Notes: generated by a model from the sequence alone, not told the origin. Numbered from the stretch's first letter, positions 26,601-40,760 are shown. The stretch: DNA of 64,000 bases from Wuchereria bancrofti (GCA_005281725.1 SSBO01000009.1:10907362-10971361), one strand, 5' to 3'. Numbers and translations are program-made.

Positions 26601-26987
26601 AACATATAATATATAATGAAGCCAGTAAATAAGCTGTAGTACAATATTTTCTAGAAAGTAGCAAAAGATGAACAATGATGCAAATAATGAAATGAAATAC
26701 AATGGGAATGAAGTGCCAGTAAAGTAACGAACTGTTGGCAAGAAAATAAACAATTATATATCTCTCACCTTCCTTACGTATATCATTTTTTACCTCATCT
26801 CACTTTTATAAAGAACTTGAAGAATATCGATTAGTTCCTGTTAACATTCAATGAATTGACCGAAGGCTTTCAAATTCGAAACACGATATCGATTAAAAAA
26901 GGATTATTTTGATAGTGAAAGTATTTACGCTTCTTTTCGATGAAAGGAAAAAAAAAATTAAGTGCATATTATCATTAATAATTTTGT
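23650..26987. other. Spacer between the TMBIM 5' end and the zyg-9 3' end
   Basis: AT-rich spacer with short CA, TATA and AAATAAAT patches. The only gene seen is the tRNA-Pro at 25.9 kb. The open frames that overlap the tRNA on both strands are not protein genes. Confidence 0.6.
25860..25931 (-). tRNA. tRNA-Pro (anticodon CGG)
   Basis: On the minus strand the acceptor stem GGCTGAG pairs perfectly with CTCAGCC. The anticodon arm is CTCGC-TTCGGGT-GCGAG with anticodon CGG, and the T arm is CCGGT-TTCGATC-ACCGG. The D arm contains TAGTGG. The discriminator base is C, usual for eukaryotic tRNA-Pro. Total 72 nt, no intron, no encoded CCA. A-box (TGGTCTAGTGG) and B-box (GGTTTCGATC) promoters are present; the B-box has one T extra to the usual GGTTCGA spacing, but the 7-base loop is intact. 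Confidence 0.95.
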
Positions 26988-29900
26988 TCACTGTTGCTGC
27001 CGCCGCATATTCAGTAGTTGTTTCAGTGGTTCCACGTCACTAGCTGTAAGTTTCGGTTTTGTAGGTACCGGTGAAGCTGGTTCATTTTCTGGTGCTCCTT
27101 CCAAAGGTTGCCTAAAATTAAAATATAATCGAAAAAATTATGACAACAGAATATCATGAGGGATTTTTAATGATACAAAGAATACACAAAAAAATATTTG
27201 GAAATAAGTATTTTATGTATTTAAGAGTATTTAATATAGAAAAAGAAATGTAAATAAACTCACCTTTGGAATGAACGACGTACAGTCATTGGTTTTGCAT
27301 TTTCATCGGTTGATGTAACAAGAGCACTAGCAGCATTACCAGTCCACCAACCTGTCTGCCGATAACTACGTAATGCTTCACGATGTGCACGAATAGATTC
27401 CATTACCTTAAAAGTATATAGTAATATATTTGCAAACAGATTCAACGTAAAATCAATAAAACTTCATGATATCGTATATTTTAAGGATTGAAATCCTTAA
27501 AATTGGATTACAAATCTAAACAACATATACTGTATATATATGCTAACTATCAGTCCAGCTTGTGATCATAGCTAAAAAAATTCATTGTTTTAAATCGTTA
27601 GAGGATACTAAAACGCGAAATGAAATACTAAAACACGAAATGCACGTTAGCAAATGATAACTACACAGGTAAAAAAAAAAAAAAACCCCACGTTGTATAA
27701 TTCGTCAGTGACCTCCGGTGTTTCGCGATCTTCTAAATCCATCTTCTTCAAATGGAGCGTAATAAAATCCTGCAAATATAAATATAATTTCAATTATTTT
27801 GAAAATTCATTCCACATTAAGCTAAGCATAAAATACAAAAATGAAAAGCGCATGGTATATGGACATATGTGATTCAGAATATTCAATCGCAAAAGAAAAT
27901 ATGACAGTTCGTTGCAAAAGCCATGCTAAAGAAATTAGAAATGAACATTCCAGGATGCAGTTTGCATATGATCAATAGTTAAGGGAAGGCGAAAGAAAAT
28001 TGAAGAGTTGTCAACGCTCACCTTATATGGAAGACGCTTTGATGTATGACCCTTTAATAAATACAGTTCAAACTTTGTAATACAATATTTATGGGAAGTG
28101 AATCTTTAAATGTAATCAAGTTTCTTGGAAATGATATTTAACAGTAAAGATAACCAATCCTACTAAGATTCTTTGATGATGAAGCAGACATGATTCAGAA
28201 ATGGTTTATAATTTTTCTGCAACAAGTTTACGTTACCAGTAAGCAAATCATCACACTCCAAGTTAATTGATCGATGAAGTTATTAAAAACTGTAGAAGCA
28301 TATTTGAATATTCTGAACGACACAAGACCTACCCTCACAACTTTTCAACATTAGCATAGTCAAGTAAAAAGATTGAAACAAGCTTAATTACTTCGAAATA
28401 ATTTCAAAGTTACTTTAAAGTTCAGCAGATAATGAGCGTTCTATAACAGACTAACCCGCATTCGAAAATGTTTTTTCAGTTCCTCTTCTAGGACTTTCCG
28501 AGCATCCGGATTCATTTTCAAAAATGTATGCAAAAGTCGTAGACCCTGAATAAATTTTCACAGCAATTTTTTGAAGAAAAAATACATCGAATTAATGCAA
28601 CAATAGTCTCATAATTTCATAGCATAATTCAATTTAAAATAGAGAAAAAAGAAATGAAGAGAATGAGAAAAAAAAAACTGAATACGCAGTGAACTTCACC
28701 GACCTTTCCAAATGGATTCTCAACAATCTTCGAAATCAAATTTCGTACTGACTCTTCATAATTAGATGAGACAACCTGGAATTCCAAAAATTACCTTTTC
28801 ACACACAGGAAAACTAACTAATTCCAGTATACTAAATTCTGATAATTCAAGAGTTACGAAAAATGATTGTGCGTAAAATTCACCTGTCCCGGCAATTCCC
28901 CATACGCTGATGATGCTAAGCTATTTTGATTACTTTTGTTTTGCAAACCACGAACACACTTCCTCATATAAATTACAGTTTCACTTGAATCAGGATTCGG
29001 TATTTCTCCAATATGCTGTATTACCTAAAATAAGAGCATTTCTAAACTTCAAAGACATTCCAGCATTTCCAAAACATTTCCTCATTGTGTTACTAAAAAG
29101 TTCAAAATTCAAACAAACCGATGACTTCGTTCCTGCTACCAAACGCTGTATACATAATTCCATCGAATGCAAGGAATTTTTGATATTCTTATTTTCATCC
29201 ACTCGAGGACGAAATTCCTGCATGAAAATATGAATTGCTTTCACGATTTCATCCAAATTCATTGGCACATCACGAAGGAATAGTTCGGATTGCTTGTAAA
29301 TACACTGCAATATTATAATGATATTGCTGAAGCAAAAATTATGCTGTTACGTTAAAATGATTTCAAAATTTAATCTATTTGATGCTAATTTTCAAATAAA
29401 CTTATAGCTTCGTTCCTGTTACCAAACGTTAAAAAATTTCCAAATATTACATAAAATATTGTGCCAATAACTAAATATATCGTTTATAAGTCTTTTTTTT
29501 GACAATGCTTCCGAAGCAAATCGATATATCAGAACTACTCAAAACCTTATTTATGAGTTCGACAGTTTTATTTCGTGGGTCATGTAAAGCAGATGTTAAC
29601 ATTGAACAAAGAGCAAGAAAACAAGCAGTTGGATCGGCATTATCGCATATTCGAATCGATAAGTAGTTAAGTGAGCGAAATATCTGTAAATTGACATAAC
29701 ATTATTAATGGTAAATTGATTCAAAATTTTGTACATCCAATAATTGAAAAATATTGAATATCAAAAGTTCATACTTACGGACTGGATATCTTTTAGTTGC
29801 TCCATGCGTTCATCTTTTAAAAGATAGAGAAATTCTTGTATGAGCATTTTCAGAGCTTCAGAAGAAATTCGTGAGCATGTCGTTGTTTCTTTGATAAGCT

Positions 29901-32900
29901 GAAACATTAAAATTTTATAGAAATAAATTAAAAACAACTATTTCATTCAAAAATCTGTCTATCTTGTCTAATCAATACAGTCACTATTCCAGTGAGTTGT
30001 CAAAATTATTAGCATACATATTCTTGAAATCATAATTTTATAGGATTTCTAACAAATTCATGTATACCATTTTCTAAAGAGCAAATATGGCACCAATGAA
30101 TAACATACCGAACTTAAGAAATGGCATATTGTTCGGACTAGTTCGTTTAGTTCATCTAATGCGCTAACATCATCAAGATGGCGACTACGTATAATAGATG
30201 ATTGCGTTACAATAGCCTGTACAACAGCATCAGTTCGATCGGCAACATAACGAAAATTACTCGGATCGCCGAATAAAAATTGTAATTGACTAATAGCTGC
30301 TGTAGCAGTTGCTTGTGACATTGAAGCTACGCCATGCACAACCTAAAAGAAGAATACATAGGAAGTTTCTAACAAAGTAGTTTTTTTTTCAACTTTCTGA
30401 AAAAAAAAATTTGCTTAAAAATAATTAAAAAAAAAAACCTTGTCTACATCGCCTGCTGCAGATTCCAGAGAGGTCAGTGAACTGACAGATTCTGCTCGGT
30501 CTGAATATTGTGGTTGATGTTTCCGTTTGCGGATCGCTGGTTCAATAGGTTCCAACATTTCTAACGTATTAGTATCAACTTCAGGATATACCACAGCTCC
30601 ATCGTTATTGTCAAGTTTCAGAAGCTACAAAATATGGAATTTCAGTTGAAATAAAAGCAAAATAGTAAATACATTATCAAATTAACAAAATTTTCCATTC
30701 ATTCAACTGCAACTTTGTACTGCATGCATCCATGAATAAATTCTTCATTTGCTGCATAAGCAAAATGAAGATGTCAAAATTGTACTGCCCAAAAAATTTA
30801 CAAAAATGAAAGACAAGATATAAAAACCATAAAAATCAAATAATTTTTATAAATTCAACAAATCACTTTTCCATATGTATTTTAGTAAAATGCTGTCATT
30901 CAACAACTTACATCTAAATTTAAAGCGAAACGTCTACGAGTTCCATCATTATCATCACTATGACTACCAAGATCTCTTTCCTGTAAAAGTTGTTTAAAGC
31001 ATAATTTGAACTTGAAGAAAAATGCAATTGCAAGACTTTCCACTATAAATATAAAATTAATACGTGACACTAAATTCTCAATCATATTTCTTAACTCAGT
31101 TTTTTTCTACATATATGCGCTGTATGAGACATCAAAACCATTTGTATATCCAAAAACATATCATAAATGTTAAATGTCTTCAAAATCGTTTTTGGTTGTT
31201 AGCTATAAGCATAAATTTCATATACCTGCATTGTAAATGTACGATTGTTTTCTTTTTCTTCAACTGGACTGGAATCGCGAGAAACACTGTTACTTCTATG
31301 AGTGTTTCTACCCATTCTACTTGATGATCGATCACTTCTCAATCCTCTACCTAAAAATGAGTGATAAAAGTAATGCAGTAATTTGACTAGGAGCAAAAAA
31401 TATATTTCATACATTTTGTTCACATGATATTAGAGAAGAAAAAATAATGATTATTGACTTTTCTGAATTTATATGTTGTGCTGCTGATAATTTTTTTTTT
31501 TAAATACGCTAAATATTAAAAGATAAAGCAGTATAAATATGTAAACATGTATGTAAGAAAACCTTTAATGCCAACAGAAATATTTGCATTACGTTTAGTT
31601 GATGTACCAATTCGTTCTGGACCCCCTGAAAAAAAAAGTACCTCAATTGTCAATACTTCCGCTACCAATTTATGAATAAAAAATATCTTACAACAAATAT
31701 TTCCTCAGTCACCTCCACAACTTTGAGTTATACCATATAAAGTATTTAATGTTACTACATTTTGACACTAAAACGTTATACTGATTAATTAAACGAATAT
31801 GCATATGAAAAATAACTAAAAGGACGATTGAGAAGAAAAATTTACCTCGCGCTTTCGAAACTATACCACTTCGCTTTATACGTTCATCCAACATTGCTTT
31901 ACTTTTGTCATTAATTTTGCCAATAAGTTGAAAAACTCGATCACCTTCTTCTTTCCAAGCTACCACAATAGCATTAATTGCAGCGTTACGTACATTATTA
32001 TCACGATCATCAATGCATGCTGCGATTTGTTTCAAAGATTGCTGCAAACATATTATATTTAACATAAGGCTTAAAAATTCATAGCATGCAAATGTGTGTT
32101 ATCAGTAAGATCTAGAGAATGAAAATTCGCAACTGAAAGCAATCCGGTAAAGCTGACTAAAGCATTTAATAAGAAACTAATTCCCATTAAATTTTATTTA
32201 GGATATTTTTTGAAATTTGACGGACTTCATATTTCAATTTCTTTTGACGACAGTCTTTACGATTTCATGACTATTCCAGAAAAATAGCAGAATTAAAGAG
32301 ACTTACAGCTGGTGTTGTAGTGGCAGCCATCCCTGTCGTATCGAGTAATTGTTCTAAAACTTGCAGGCATTCTGTCCGTTGTCTGGAATTCTTCGTCTTT
32401 AAGCCCTCAATTATAAGTGGAAATATCTTTGGAGGGCTGACTAATTCAGTGACCAGTTGGATTATAGTACGGACTGGCGTGCGAACTGAATCCTTTGCTT
32501 CTCCTAACTAAAAAAAAAGATTTTCGAAATTAAATCGAATGTTTTTAACTTACAACGAAGTAATGAGCCATAATATAATATGAGATGTTCTTATTCTAGA
32601 AAAAAGAAATATGAGTAGTCTGAAATGAATAAATAAATCTCACTACTAGCCATATTCTAGCTCTGAAGAAAAAAACTGAACATGGATAAAAAAGTCAAAT
32701 TTTCTTGGAAGCAAAATCGCACAAAACTGTTTTCAAAGTTTTTCAATATAATGAAAAATGATTTTAAGACTAATATTATATTGCTAATTTATCGCTGCGA
32801 ATTAGAAGCAGCAGAAAGAACAATAATGGAATTGGGACTGAGTTCATAGGAAAAAGAAGATCGTCAGTGTATGAAAACTGAAAATTTCAGAAAAAACTAG

Positions 32901-35900
32901 ACCTTTAGAAGTAAATATGGAACAAAGGAGTACATCTCCTGATCCGAGAAAGGCTCGTTATGTTGCAATAAAAGGTTGAATATTCCCTGAGTTAAATCAA
33001 GCACTTTCAGCAAAACCGTTGGATTCGTTTCCAGGAATCGTAATGAAATCCATTTCAGTAATAAATCACTGTTTGATATCAAAGATTCTGGACAATCAGT
33101 GATCAGCTGAATATAATCAAAGCAAAGTTTCATTAAAAAAAAAATGGAGAGAAATAAAACACTCAGGGAAACTGGAATTTTCTCATGCAGAATTTTTATT
33201 TTTTCCGTTTGGAAGTTATGACAATCATTAAATTTCACATTCCAGCATATTTGGGGTAGATATTTCTGAGTATTAGATATTTGTTTCTTTTATTATGTCA
33301 CACCTAAGAACATCATAAAAAGTGGCATTAGCCAAGTAATTATCGACAACCAAACCGATTGTAAGATATCGATTCCCTTAAGTTGTTGTTTGAAGTCTTT
33401 GTTAAACAGAAATGTTAACAAAGATGCTTGGGTAACATTACCCAACAATGTTTTCAGCTGCTCGATATGTTCACTTTCAGGTTGATCGAAGTTCCATTTC
33501 AGGACCTGAAATTAACTGAATGGAAGTTTTCATTTTAAATATTTTTCCATGAATTACTTTTTACTAAATAAAAAAAGACTGGATAATTTCAGGAACGAAA
33601 AAACATGCCCGCAGATTTCTTTCATCCTTCAACCTAATTCCTTTGTCCTTGTTAATGACCAGAAATTCATCCCTCGGCTTCATTGATTCTTCCGATTCCT
33701 ACAAAAGCAATCATATATGCCTTCTAAAATCAGCATATTTATAATATTAATATCATCCATCCAGAAAAACAAACAATTTAAAATATTTTAATTGAAACCT
33801 TTGCAGTTTCAAATTCTTTCCTAGTTGTCTTCGATGATTTCTCTTCCGTATTATCCTCGTTTACGACTTCTTTTGAACGTGTTTTCTCACCAACATTTGA
33901 ATTTCCTACGCCAGGTGCTGGCGGTTTCAGAGGCTGAGAACAAGCAGTTTAATTTTTATGAAACAAAATATTTGGAAATTTTTTTATAAAAACTAACTCA
34001 GTAGCTTCGTGGTAAAAATTCGCTTAATATGAAAATTGTCGAAACCTACATCAAATGCAAAGTGACATTTCGGAACCACTACTAGAGTCACGAAATGACA
34101 AGCATGCAAAAATACAGCACTGAACAAATGATTCAATAAGACCAATATATTTCGTGGCAAATAAAAGATGATTGCTATTACCAGTTAATTACAAAAGCAA
34201 AAAAAAAAGATTAAAGTAATATTTACCACCAAACATTTAATATGTATTTTAATAATTTGATCTGTTTAAATCTTCAATGCTGTTTACTATTTTAATTCAG
34301 AAATAGCCAAACAACAGTCAGCTTTCAGGTATCATATTACGAATGTGCTAAATGAAACATTGGATGTCATTCCACTCAAACACTAGCTGAGCATAAATCA
34401 AAATTAAAGGAAAAGTTTTTAATAAAGAGCCTTAAGCTTTAGCGTATAATTTTTTCAATAAAATTTAAAATTGAATAAAAATGCAGAGGAAAGCAACTTA
34501 CTGAAACTGAATTCGAATTAGCGTTTCCATCACCTGCTCCACTTTCAGGCTAAATGGCATTCACCGTAAAATAAAACAAAAAACAAAAACAAACATAAAA
34601 CACAATAATTATCACACTAGAAAGGGGTAGCAAATCAAAATATCACAACCAGAAACCAAAACAAGGAAGAAAACTTTCGAAGCACAACAAAAACACCACA
34701 CAAGAAAGAAATTTTTCTCCAACTTAAGTAAAGCATTCGCAGTTTGTGGAAAAGCAAATAGCAGAATAATTCTGGAAAAAATATAGCATTTAAAGCTGAT
34801 AAAAAAAGGACCGAATATACAGCATTTTCACCAAATAGTTTATTCAGTGAAAATTAGGACTCAGCAACCTATCCAAAGGATTGATGAAGGTTAAACGATC
34901 GAAATAATGAGTCTATCTCCCATCTCAAGGAAACAAATGATCTGACATGAGTGCTTAACGGTAATTGAAATAAATTCTAAAAAAGCAATAAAACATGCAA
35001 ATGGTCGACTAACATTGCTTTTATGCATACTTTGTACCATAATCGAAACAACATCTGTACCAGCTTCTTGAAGTGCCTTTTCACAGAAATCTCTAATCTA
35101 TAAATTACTTTCTCATTAAATGGTAATAATAAAATGATATGGAATGACCTGATTTAAGAATCTACATTCTATAACTTTCATTTACAAAGCATCATGACAT
35201 AACTTCCAAGGTAAAACACTTTTTCCTTTTTTATTTATATGTTTCTGGAGAAGGAAGAAATACTATTAAATACTGAAATATGCTTCAGTACTAGTTAACT
35301 GTGGAAAATTCCTGGAATTTAAATTTAATGTTGCTTCTGAAAATCGACAGAAAGTACCATTGAATTATTTCATGAATATTCAGCTCATAAACTCCCTATT
35401 TCTTATCAAACATAATATTAGAAATGACAAAAAGGCTTTTAGCCTTACAAATTAAAAAGAATTGTAAAACTGATAACATACTTTTGCCATTTTCACCTTT
35501 TCTTCAGCAATATCAGCAAGTAAAACCATACATGACTTTTCACCAACAGCTTTCATAGCAGCACCTAACGCAGCATAGGAAGCATCACGTACTTCAGGAT
35601 CCGAATCACTAGTGAGCTTCACAATTATTGGAGCCAGTAATTTCAAAACTTTCTTGGGGACAGTTTGCGGATTATGCTGTTTGAACACTCGATACAAGAA
35701 AAGATTCGTTTGAATTTTGATATGAGGATTTTGCTTATCAAGTGCTGTTTGGATGTCTTCAGCTAACGCTTCCAGAGTAGTCTAAACATGTAAAGAAAAT
35801 CAAAGTTCGATTATATATCACAAAAGATTATAAATTCTTAAATCTTTTAATTCTAATCCAAAACTTACCGAAGCAGCAACAGCATCAATGCAATCAATCA

Positions 35901-38900
35901 ATGGATCTCTTAGAACCGGCTTCTTTTCTTTAAATTTTTCAAATATCGTTGGTGCAACCATGACAGCATACTGTGCAAATTTTTTACGTAAACCTGTTGC
36001 AAATGCTGTTAGACATCGAGCTGCCAGAGCACAAACATTGATATTAGCATCTTTTTCTAGAATCTAAATAAAAAAAAAATGTTTTTTGAAGAACAAATAT
36101 CTTGCACAAACTTTATTCTCCAAAATGCGTGTCTTCCTGTAACTATTTCAACAGAACGCTAAAACTTGGAAACACATAAAGTGGGAAAATTATATGAAGC
36201 AGAAGAAAAATTGTACATTCGAGGAATTTAGGAAAGTTATTATTTCCTTTTACAATTTTAATATTTAAAAAGTTTTGCGGAATAAAAAAAGTCACTGAAA
36301 GTTACGATTACAGTTACCTTCTTAAGTAAAGCTACAAATTCTCCATAGTTAGCCTTCGGACAGAGTTTCGGATTCTCAGTGCAAAGAACAAGTAATGACT
36401 GCAACGCATCTCTTCGGTCTACCCATTTTTTCGAGTCAATACCTTCCATGAAATTTGCTGGTAACTTTGCAAGTACATCCACAGGATCCAACATATCCCA
36501 TGGATCAATTTCTTGCGCACATGCTTCATCGCCTATTGAAATAACGAAAAAATATATATGTTGCAATAATAATGTATGTTTTGAAATTAGCAACTTTCAT
36601 TACCTGCAGCCATACGACCAACAACAACAGCATCTGCACTAGGAACTGCAGTGCTTCCACAAGGTATCGATTCTTTTTTCCTCATTGCTTCTTCATTATA
36701 TTCGGCGGTAGCTTGATCTCTACTATCACATATCTTAAAAAGAATATAATTAAGTGAAAAATATGAGAAATCTCTGAACTATTAGAACTCTCCTTTTTTC
36801 TTTTCGTCCTTTTCGTTATTCTTCAAGAAAATTTTGCAGAAGATTAGTTTGTCTCATGAACTTTGCTCGACTTAAAAATGTTGTTTAAAAAATTGCTGAA
36901 AAGGCACAAAAATAAAGGCTTAGTAACAAAAGAAAAATTTGTTTCTCTACCATAAATCCAAAATTTCCACTGTATTATGTGCGCTTGTACGGACACTAAA
37001 AAACTAAGAATTATCCTTTTGAGCCCGCAGAAAGTAAATCTATAGCACTTTTACTATTCTCCATTACCAAGTGAATAATCGTTATTGACAAGAGTTGAAA
37101 TAATTGCGAATCAATTTAGTATTTAAGAATGTCTCAGTAAATACAGACAACGATAAATGGAAACTTATAAGGACCTAAAGGTTTTCAAGGATAACTTGAC
37201 TAGAAATGTATCACATGTACTCCATTACCTTGAACCTCTTAAGGCCTACAAAAACCTAGAAAGCATCAAACCTTTTTCATTTTGGTTTTATCCTCTTGTA
37301 AATTTCCCAAGAAGGTGTTCATCACTTTATCACCTGTTAAACGCATAATCGATCCAAGACCAATACATGCTGCTTCTCGTACTTCTGCATCCGGATCGGT
37401 CGTAAACTGGGAACCAATTTCGGTTACAGTAGTTCCAACTGCCTTTTATAATTTTTATAAATCACTAATGGAAAAATAAATAGTATAAATTCTACCTTAA
37501 CCAAAATCGGTGTTACAGCTTTAATAGTTTTTTTTGGTGCCGATGTTTGATTATAATTCTTCATTACTCGATAAATGAAATTGCACGCTTGTAACTTAAT
37601 TTGAGGATTTGGCTTATTGAAACAATTGGACAGTTCATCTACCAACATATCCAAATTGACCTGCATATAAGAAGAAAAATTACAATAAGAAATATAAAAA
37701 CACACTTAAAAATTATGAAAAATGCTACTTAGATTGTGACCCAGAAGCTTGAACTTACTGTGAGTGCTATTGTATCAATACATTCAATCAGAGGATCACG
37801 CAAGGTTGGCTTCTTTTCTTTGAAACGTTCGAAAATGACTGGAATATACTGAAAAATATCAACAGATGACTAACTGTAATCTGTTATCTCTGAACTATTA
37901 CCATTAAATCATCATAAATAATATATTTGATACCTTATCATAAAAAATGATAACTTAATTAGATTGAACAAGACTGATCTAATCATGGGAATTAAAATTC
38001 ACGAAAATAACCGATAATTAGTCGAAAAAGTCAGGGGATTTTTAAAACCGTAAATAAAAGAATAAAAGTAGTAGATATAAGAATAAAAGGGTTAATTAGT
38101 AAATGAATTAATACCAATGTAGCAAACTGTGCAAACTTCATTCGAAGGCCATTCGCAAGACCTGTGATGCATTTCGCTGCCAGAGCACATACATTGATGT
38201 TCGCATCTTTTGCGAGAACCTAATGTTAATTTGTATAATTTTATTCATAAGTAGAACAGACATGGACTTTCTTTTTCTTAAATAAGTCCTGGTAATCCAT
38301 TAAAATGATTCCCTCTTTTATTTACATCAATAAGATGAACGTACTACTTTCAGTAAAAATTCACTCAAAGTTTCGAAAAAAAACTTCATTTCCTTTTTTA
38401 AAGCTATTAAAAAATTTGTTAAGCTATAATATTATTGTTGACATAAATCGTAGAGACTCACATTTCGCAAACTTTGTGTTATGCTAAAGTAATCAACTTT
38501 TGGGTCAAGCCGAGGAGTTTTAGTCATTTCATTTATTAATGCCTGTAGAGCATCACGTCTTTCTGTCCATTTTTTTGACTCCAACCATTCGTTGAACTGT
38601 TCCGGCAATTTCACCAACACATTCACCTGAAATTTTGAAAATAATTCCAATTTTCTGGCAATAATATAATTTGAATGAAACAAATGTGCAGAAGAAAAAA
38701 GAACAAAAGCACAAGGAAATTCCTCAAGTAGCTAAGTGTTTGCAATATATATTGGCTAACAAACTGATATAAATCAGTTTAACCTAAAATGCATTTAATT
38801 ATATGAGCAAATTTAAGATCCTTAATTAAAATTATACAATAAAACTTTTAAGAGCGCTTTACACATTGCATTATCACTGCAAAATATGCCGTAATATCAA

Positions 38901-39088
38901 CAAGATGCATGCATAAAACGCATATTCATTGCAGTACATATTGCAGTGAGTGAAGAATTTGACAATTTTATAAACATTTACTTTTACCGTTAACAAAAAA
39001 AAAAAAGAAAAAAAAGAAACCGTAGTTTAACTTGAAATTAAAAGATAGAAAAGAAACAAACCTCACTTAGCAAACTCCAATCATCCAT
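26988..39088 (-). CDS. zyg-9: ZYG-9/XMAP215/ch-TOG microtubule polymerase with three TOG domains
   Basis: ZYG-9 speeds microtubule growth and works with TAC-1 at centrosomes in meiotic and mitotic spindles. I join 32 exons in frame (1472 aa; C. elegans ZYG-9 is of similar size). Starts of the main blocks: 39088 (MDDWSLLSE), 38626, 38219, 37848, 37660, 37442 (TOG1, about residues 10-241); 36532, 36063, 35781, 35097 (TOG2, about 285-545); 33698, 33505, 33106, 32507, 32041 (TOG3, about 615-890). The last exon is 27111-26988. HEAT-repeat signatures include LPEQFNEWLESKKWTERRDA, KLPANFMEGIDSKKWVDRRD, FERFKEKKPTLRDPL and FEKFKEKKPVLRDPL. Three TOGs rather than the five of vertebrates is the nematode arrangement. 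Linkers between TOG2 and TOG3 (exons at 34549 and 33933) are charged and low-complexity; residues about 890-1040 are Ser/Arg-rich. Intron 14 seems to have a GC donor (33608-33607). Exon at 37442 uses a poor AAAAG acceptor. A TTATTTCAG acceptor nine bases before the ATG suggests trans-splicing. Confidence 0.95.
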
Positions 39089-39829
39089 AATAGTCTCTGA
39101 AATAAGTTACACTTCTTATCATTACCATAAATAGTATTTCTTATCATAACTCTTATCACTTACGTAAACATTCATCATTGCAATCAAAATTATGAGATGA
39201 AGAAAAATAAGTATTAGAACAATGAGTGAAGTGTAACTCTTCTGTCTCCTGGTGGCATTGCAAATATTTCAAGTTTCATTTTGAAATTTAAAGAACAACA
39301 AGCTGGATTTGCAATTTAAGAGATTGATTTGAAACTGAGACTTTATGAAAATTTTGCTAGAAGATAATTTTTTTTTGGAGAATTTTTTTTTTCTTTTTTT
39401 AAAAAGAGTAACTTAAAAGATTTTATCTGTTTAGAGAAATAATATTTTAGAAAATGCAATTTATTGAGATATATTTGCAATGAATTTATAAAGCAAAATA
39501 TGTACATATAAATACTTTTATATTTTTTTTTTAAACTTTAGAATTACCAAATAAATTATAATTATTGAATAATTTGTGTAAATTATAAATGAAAATAAAA
39601 CAAATGAATATTTTGAGTGAAAAAAGAAAAAGAAAAAAGAAGCTATTCCTTCTATATGAAGGAAACATATCATTTTGATGGTCATTGGCCTTATTGAATG
39701 CACAAAAGTATGTCAACAATTGATAGATTAACATCTAAAATGTCTCATATCGAAGCATTCTTGAACGGATCACATCAATTTACTCATTAAAATGTTTCTC
39801 TGTATGGAACACACTTACATATACGTTTC

Positions 39830-40215
39830 TTTTTTAAGAATAAATTTTAAAAAGTATATTTCACCGTACATTCGCATTTTTGAAGAATAAATTTTACCTT
39901 ACATTCACATTTTTAAAGAAATTTTTTAAGGAAAGAAAAATAAATTTTAAAAAGTATATTTCACCATACATTCACATTTTTGAAGAATAAATTTTAAAAA
40001 GTATATTTCACCATACATTCACATTTTTGAAGAATAAATTTTAAAAAGTATATTTCACTGTACATTCGCATTTTTGAAGAATAAATTTTAAAAAGTATAC
40101 TTCACCGTACATCCACATTTTTAGACAATAAATTTTACCTTACATTCCCATTTTTAAAGAAATTTTTGGCAAAAAAAAAAAAAATTTTAAAGAGTATATT
40201 TCACCAATAAATTTT
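39830..40215. repeat. Minisatellite with a roughly 47-bp unit upstream of zyg-9
   Basis: Repeated blocks of TTTTGAAGAATAAATTTT then AAAAAGTATATTTCACC then ATACATTCACAT. Adjacent regular copies are 47 bases apart (for example 39961 and 40008); outer copies are diverged or partly deleted. Confidence 0.88.
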
Positions 40216-40607
40216 AAAAAGCATATGTCATCACACCCTTATATCATGTCATATACCTATGGGTGAAACATATCGAATCCAATTTAATCTATAAGCTAAA
40301 TTTTTTAATTGTTTATAATGTCTGTTTATAATTCTTAGAAGATTACGGTCAACTGTCAAATTTATACGTTAACTCAAATTACTACGTGTGTGACTCATAT
40401 GTTTTATAAGAATCATTTACACAACTGATAAAAATTTAATTCCATTTTTTTTTTTAAATAAATAAAAGATAACCGTTGAGTGAAGTTTATGTTACTTGGC
40501 TCACGTAATATGACAAACATAGAGCTACTGTCTTCATAGTCAAACTTAAGATTATCATTTATTATAACATAGAGAAATGATAGACTAATATGTCGTTTTA
40601 CATGCCA

Positions 40608-40624
40608 TCAGGTCACTGACCTGA
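40608..40624. promoter_or_regulatory. Perfect IR1 nuclear-receptor palindrome (ecdysone-response-element type)
   Basis: TCAGGTCACTGACCTGA is a 17-base perfect palindrome around one C. Its core AGGTCA-N-TGACCT is the classical EcR/USP inverted repeat with one-base spacer. Filarial worms are reported to have EcR and RXR homologues. GGTCA half-sites follow at 40639-40644, 40648-40653 and 40659-40664. Confidence 0.6.
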
Positions 40625-40743
40625 CATAATTAATTTCTGGGTCATTATGGTCACTAATTGGTCAAGCAGAAAGAGGAACAGAAAACCGGGAAATAAGCGC
40701 ACATTAAAATCTATGCCCAAGCAAATCTAGAATTACAAGTAAA

Positions 40744-40760
40744 AGGTCAGAAAAAGGTCA
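40744..40760 (+). promoter_or_regulatory. DR5 nuclear-receptor direct repeat
   Basis: AGGTCA-GAAAA-AGGTCA: two perfect half-sites on the same strand with five bases between them, 120 bases from the IR1 palindrome. Confidence 0.5.

Noticed and set aside
28910..29233. 107-codon plus-strand open frame inside zyg-9
   Set aside because: It is the shadow of zyg-9 exons at 29304-29119 and 29024-28884 on the minus strand, which fit the protein.
36572..36757. Plus-strand open frames opposite zyg-9 exons 7 and 8
   Set aside because: They are antisense to exons that join in frame with the TOG domains and have no independent support.
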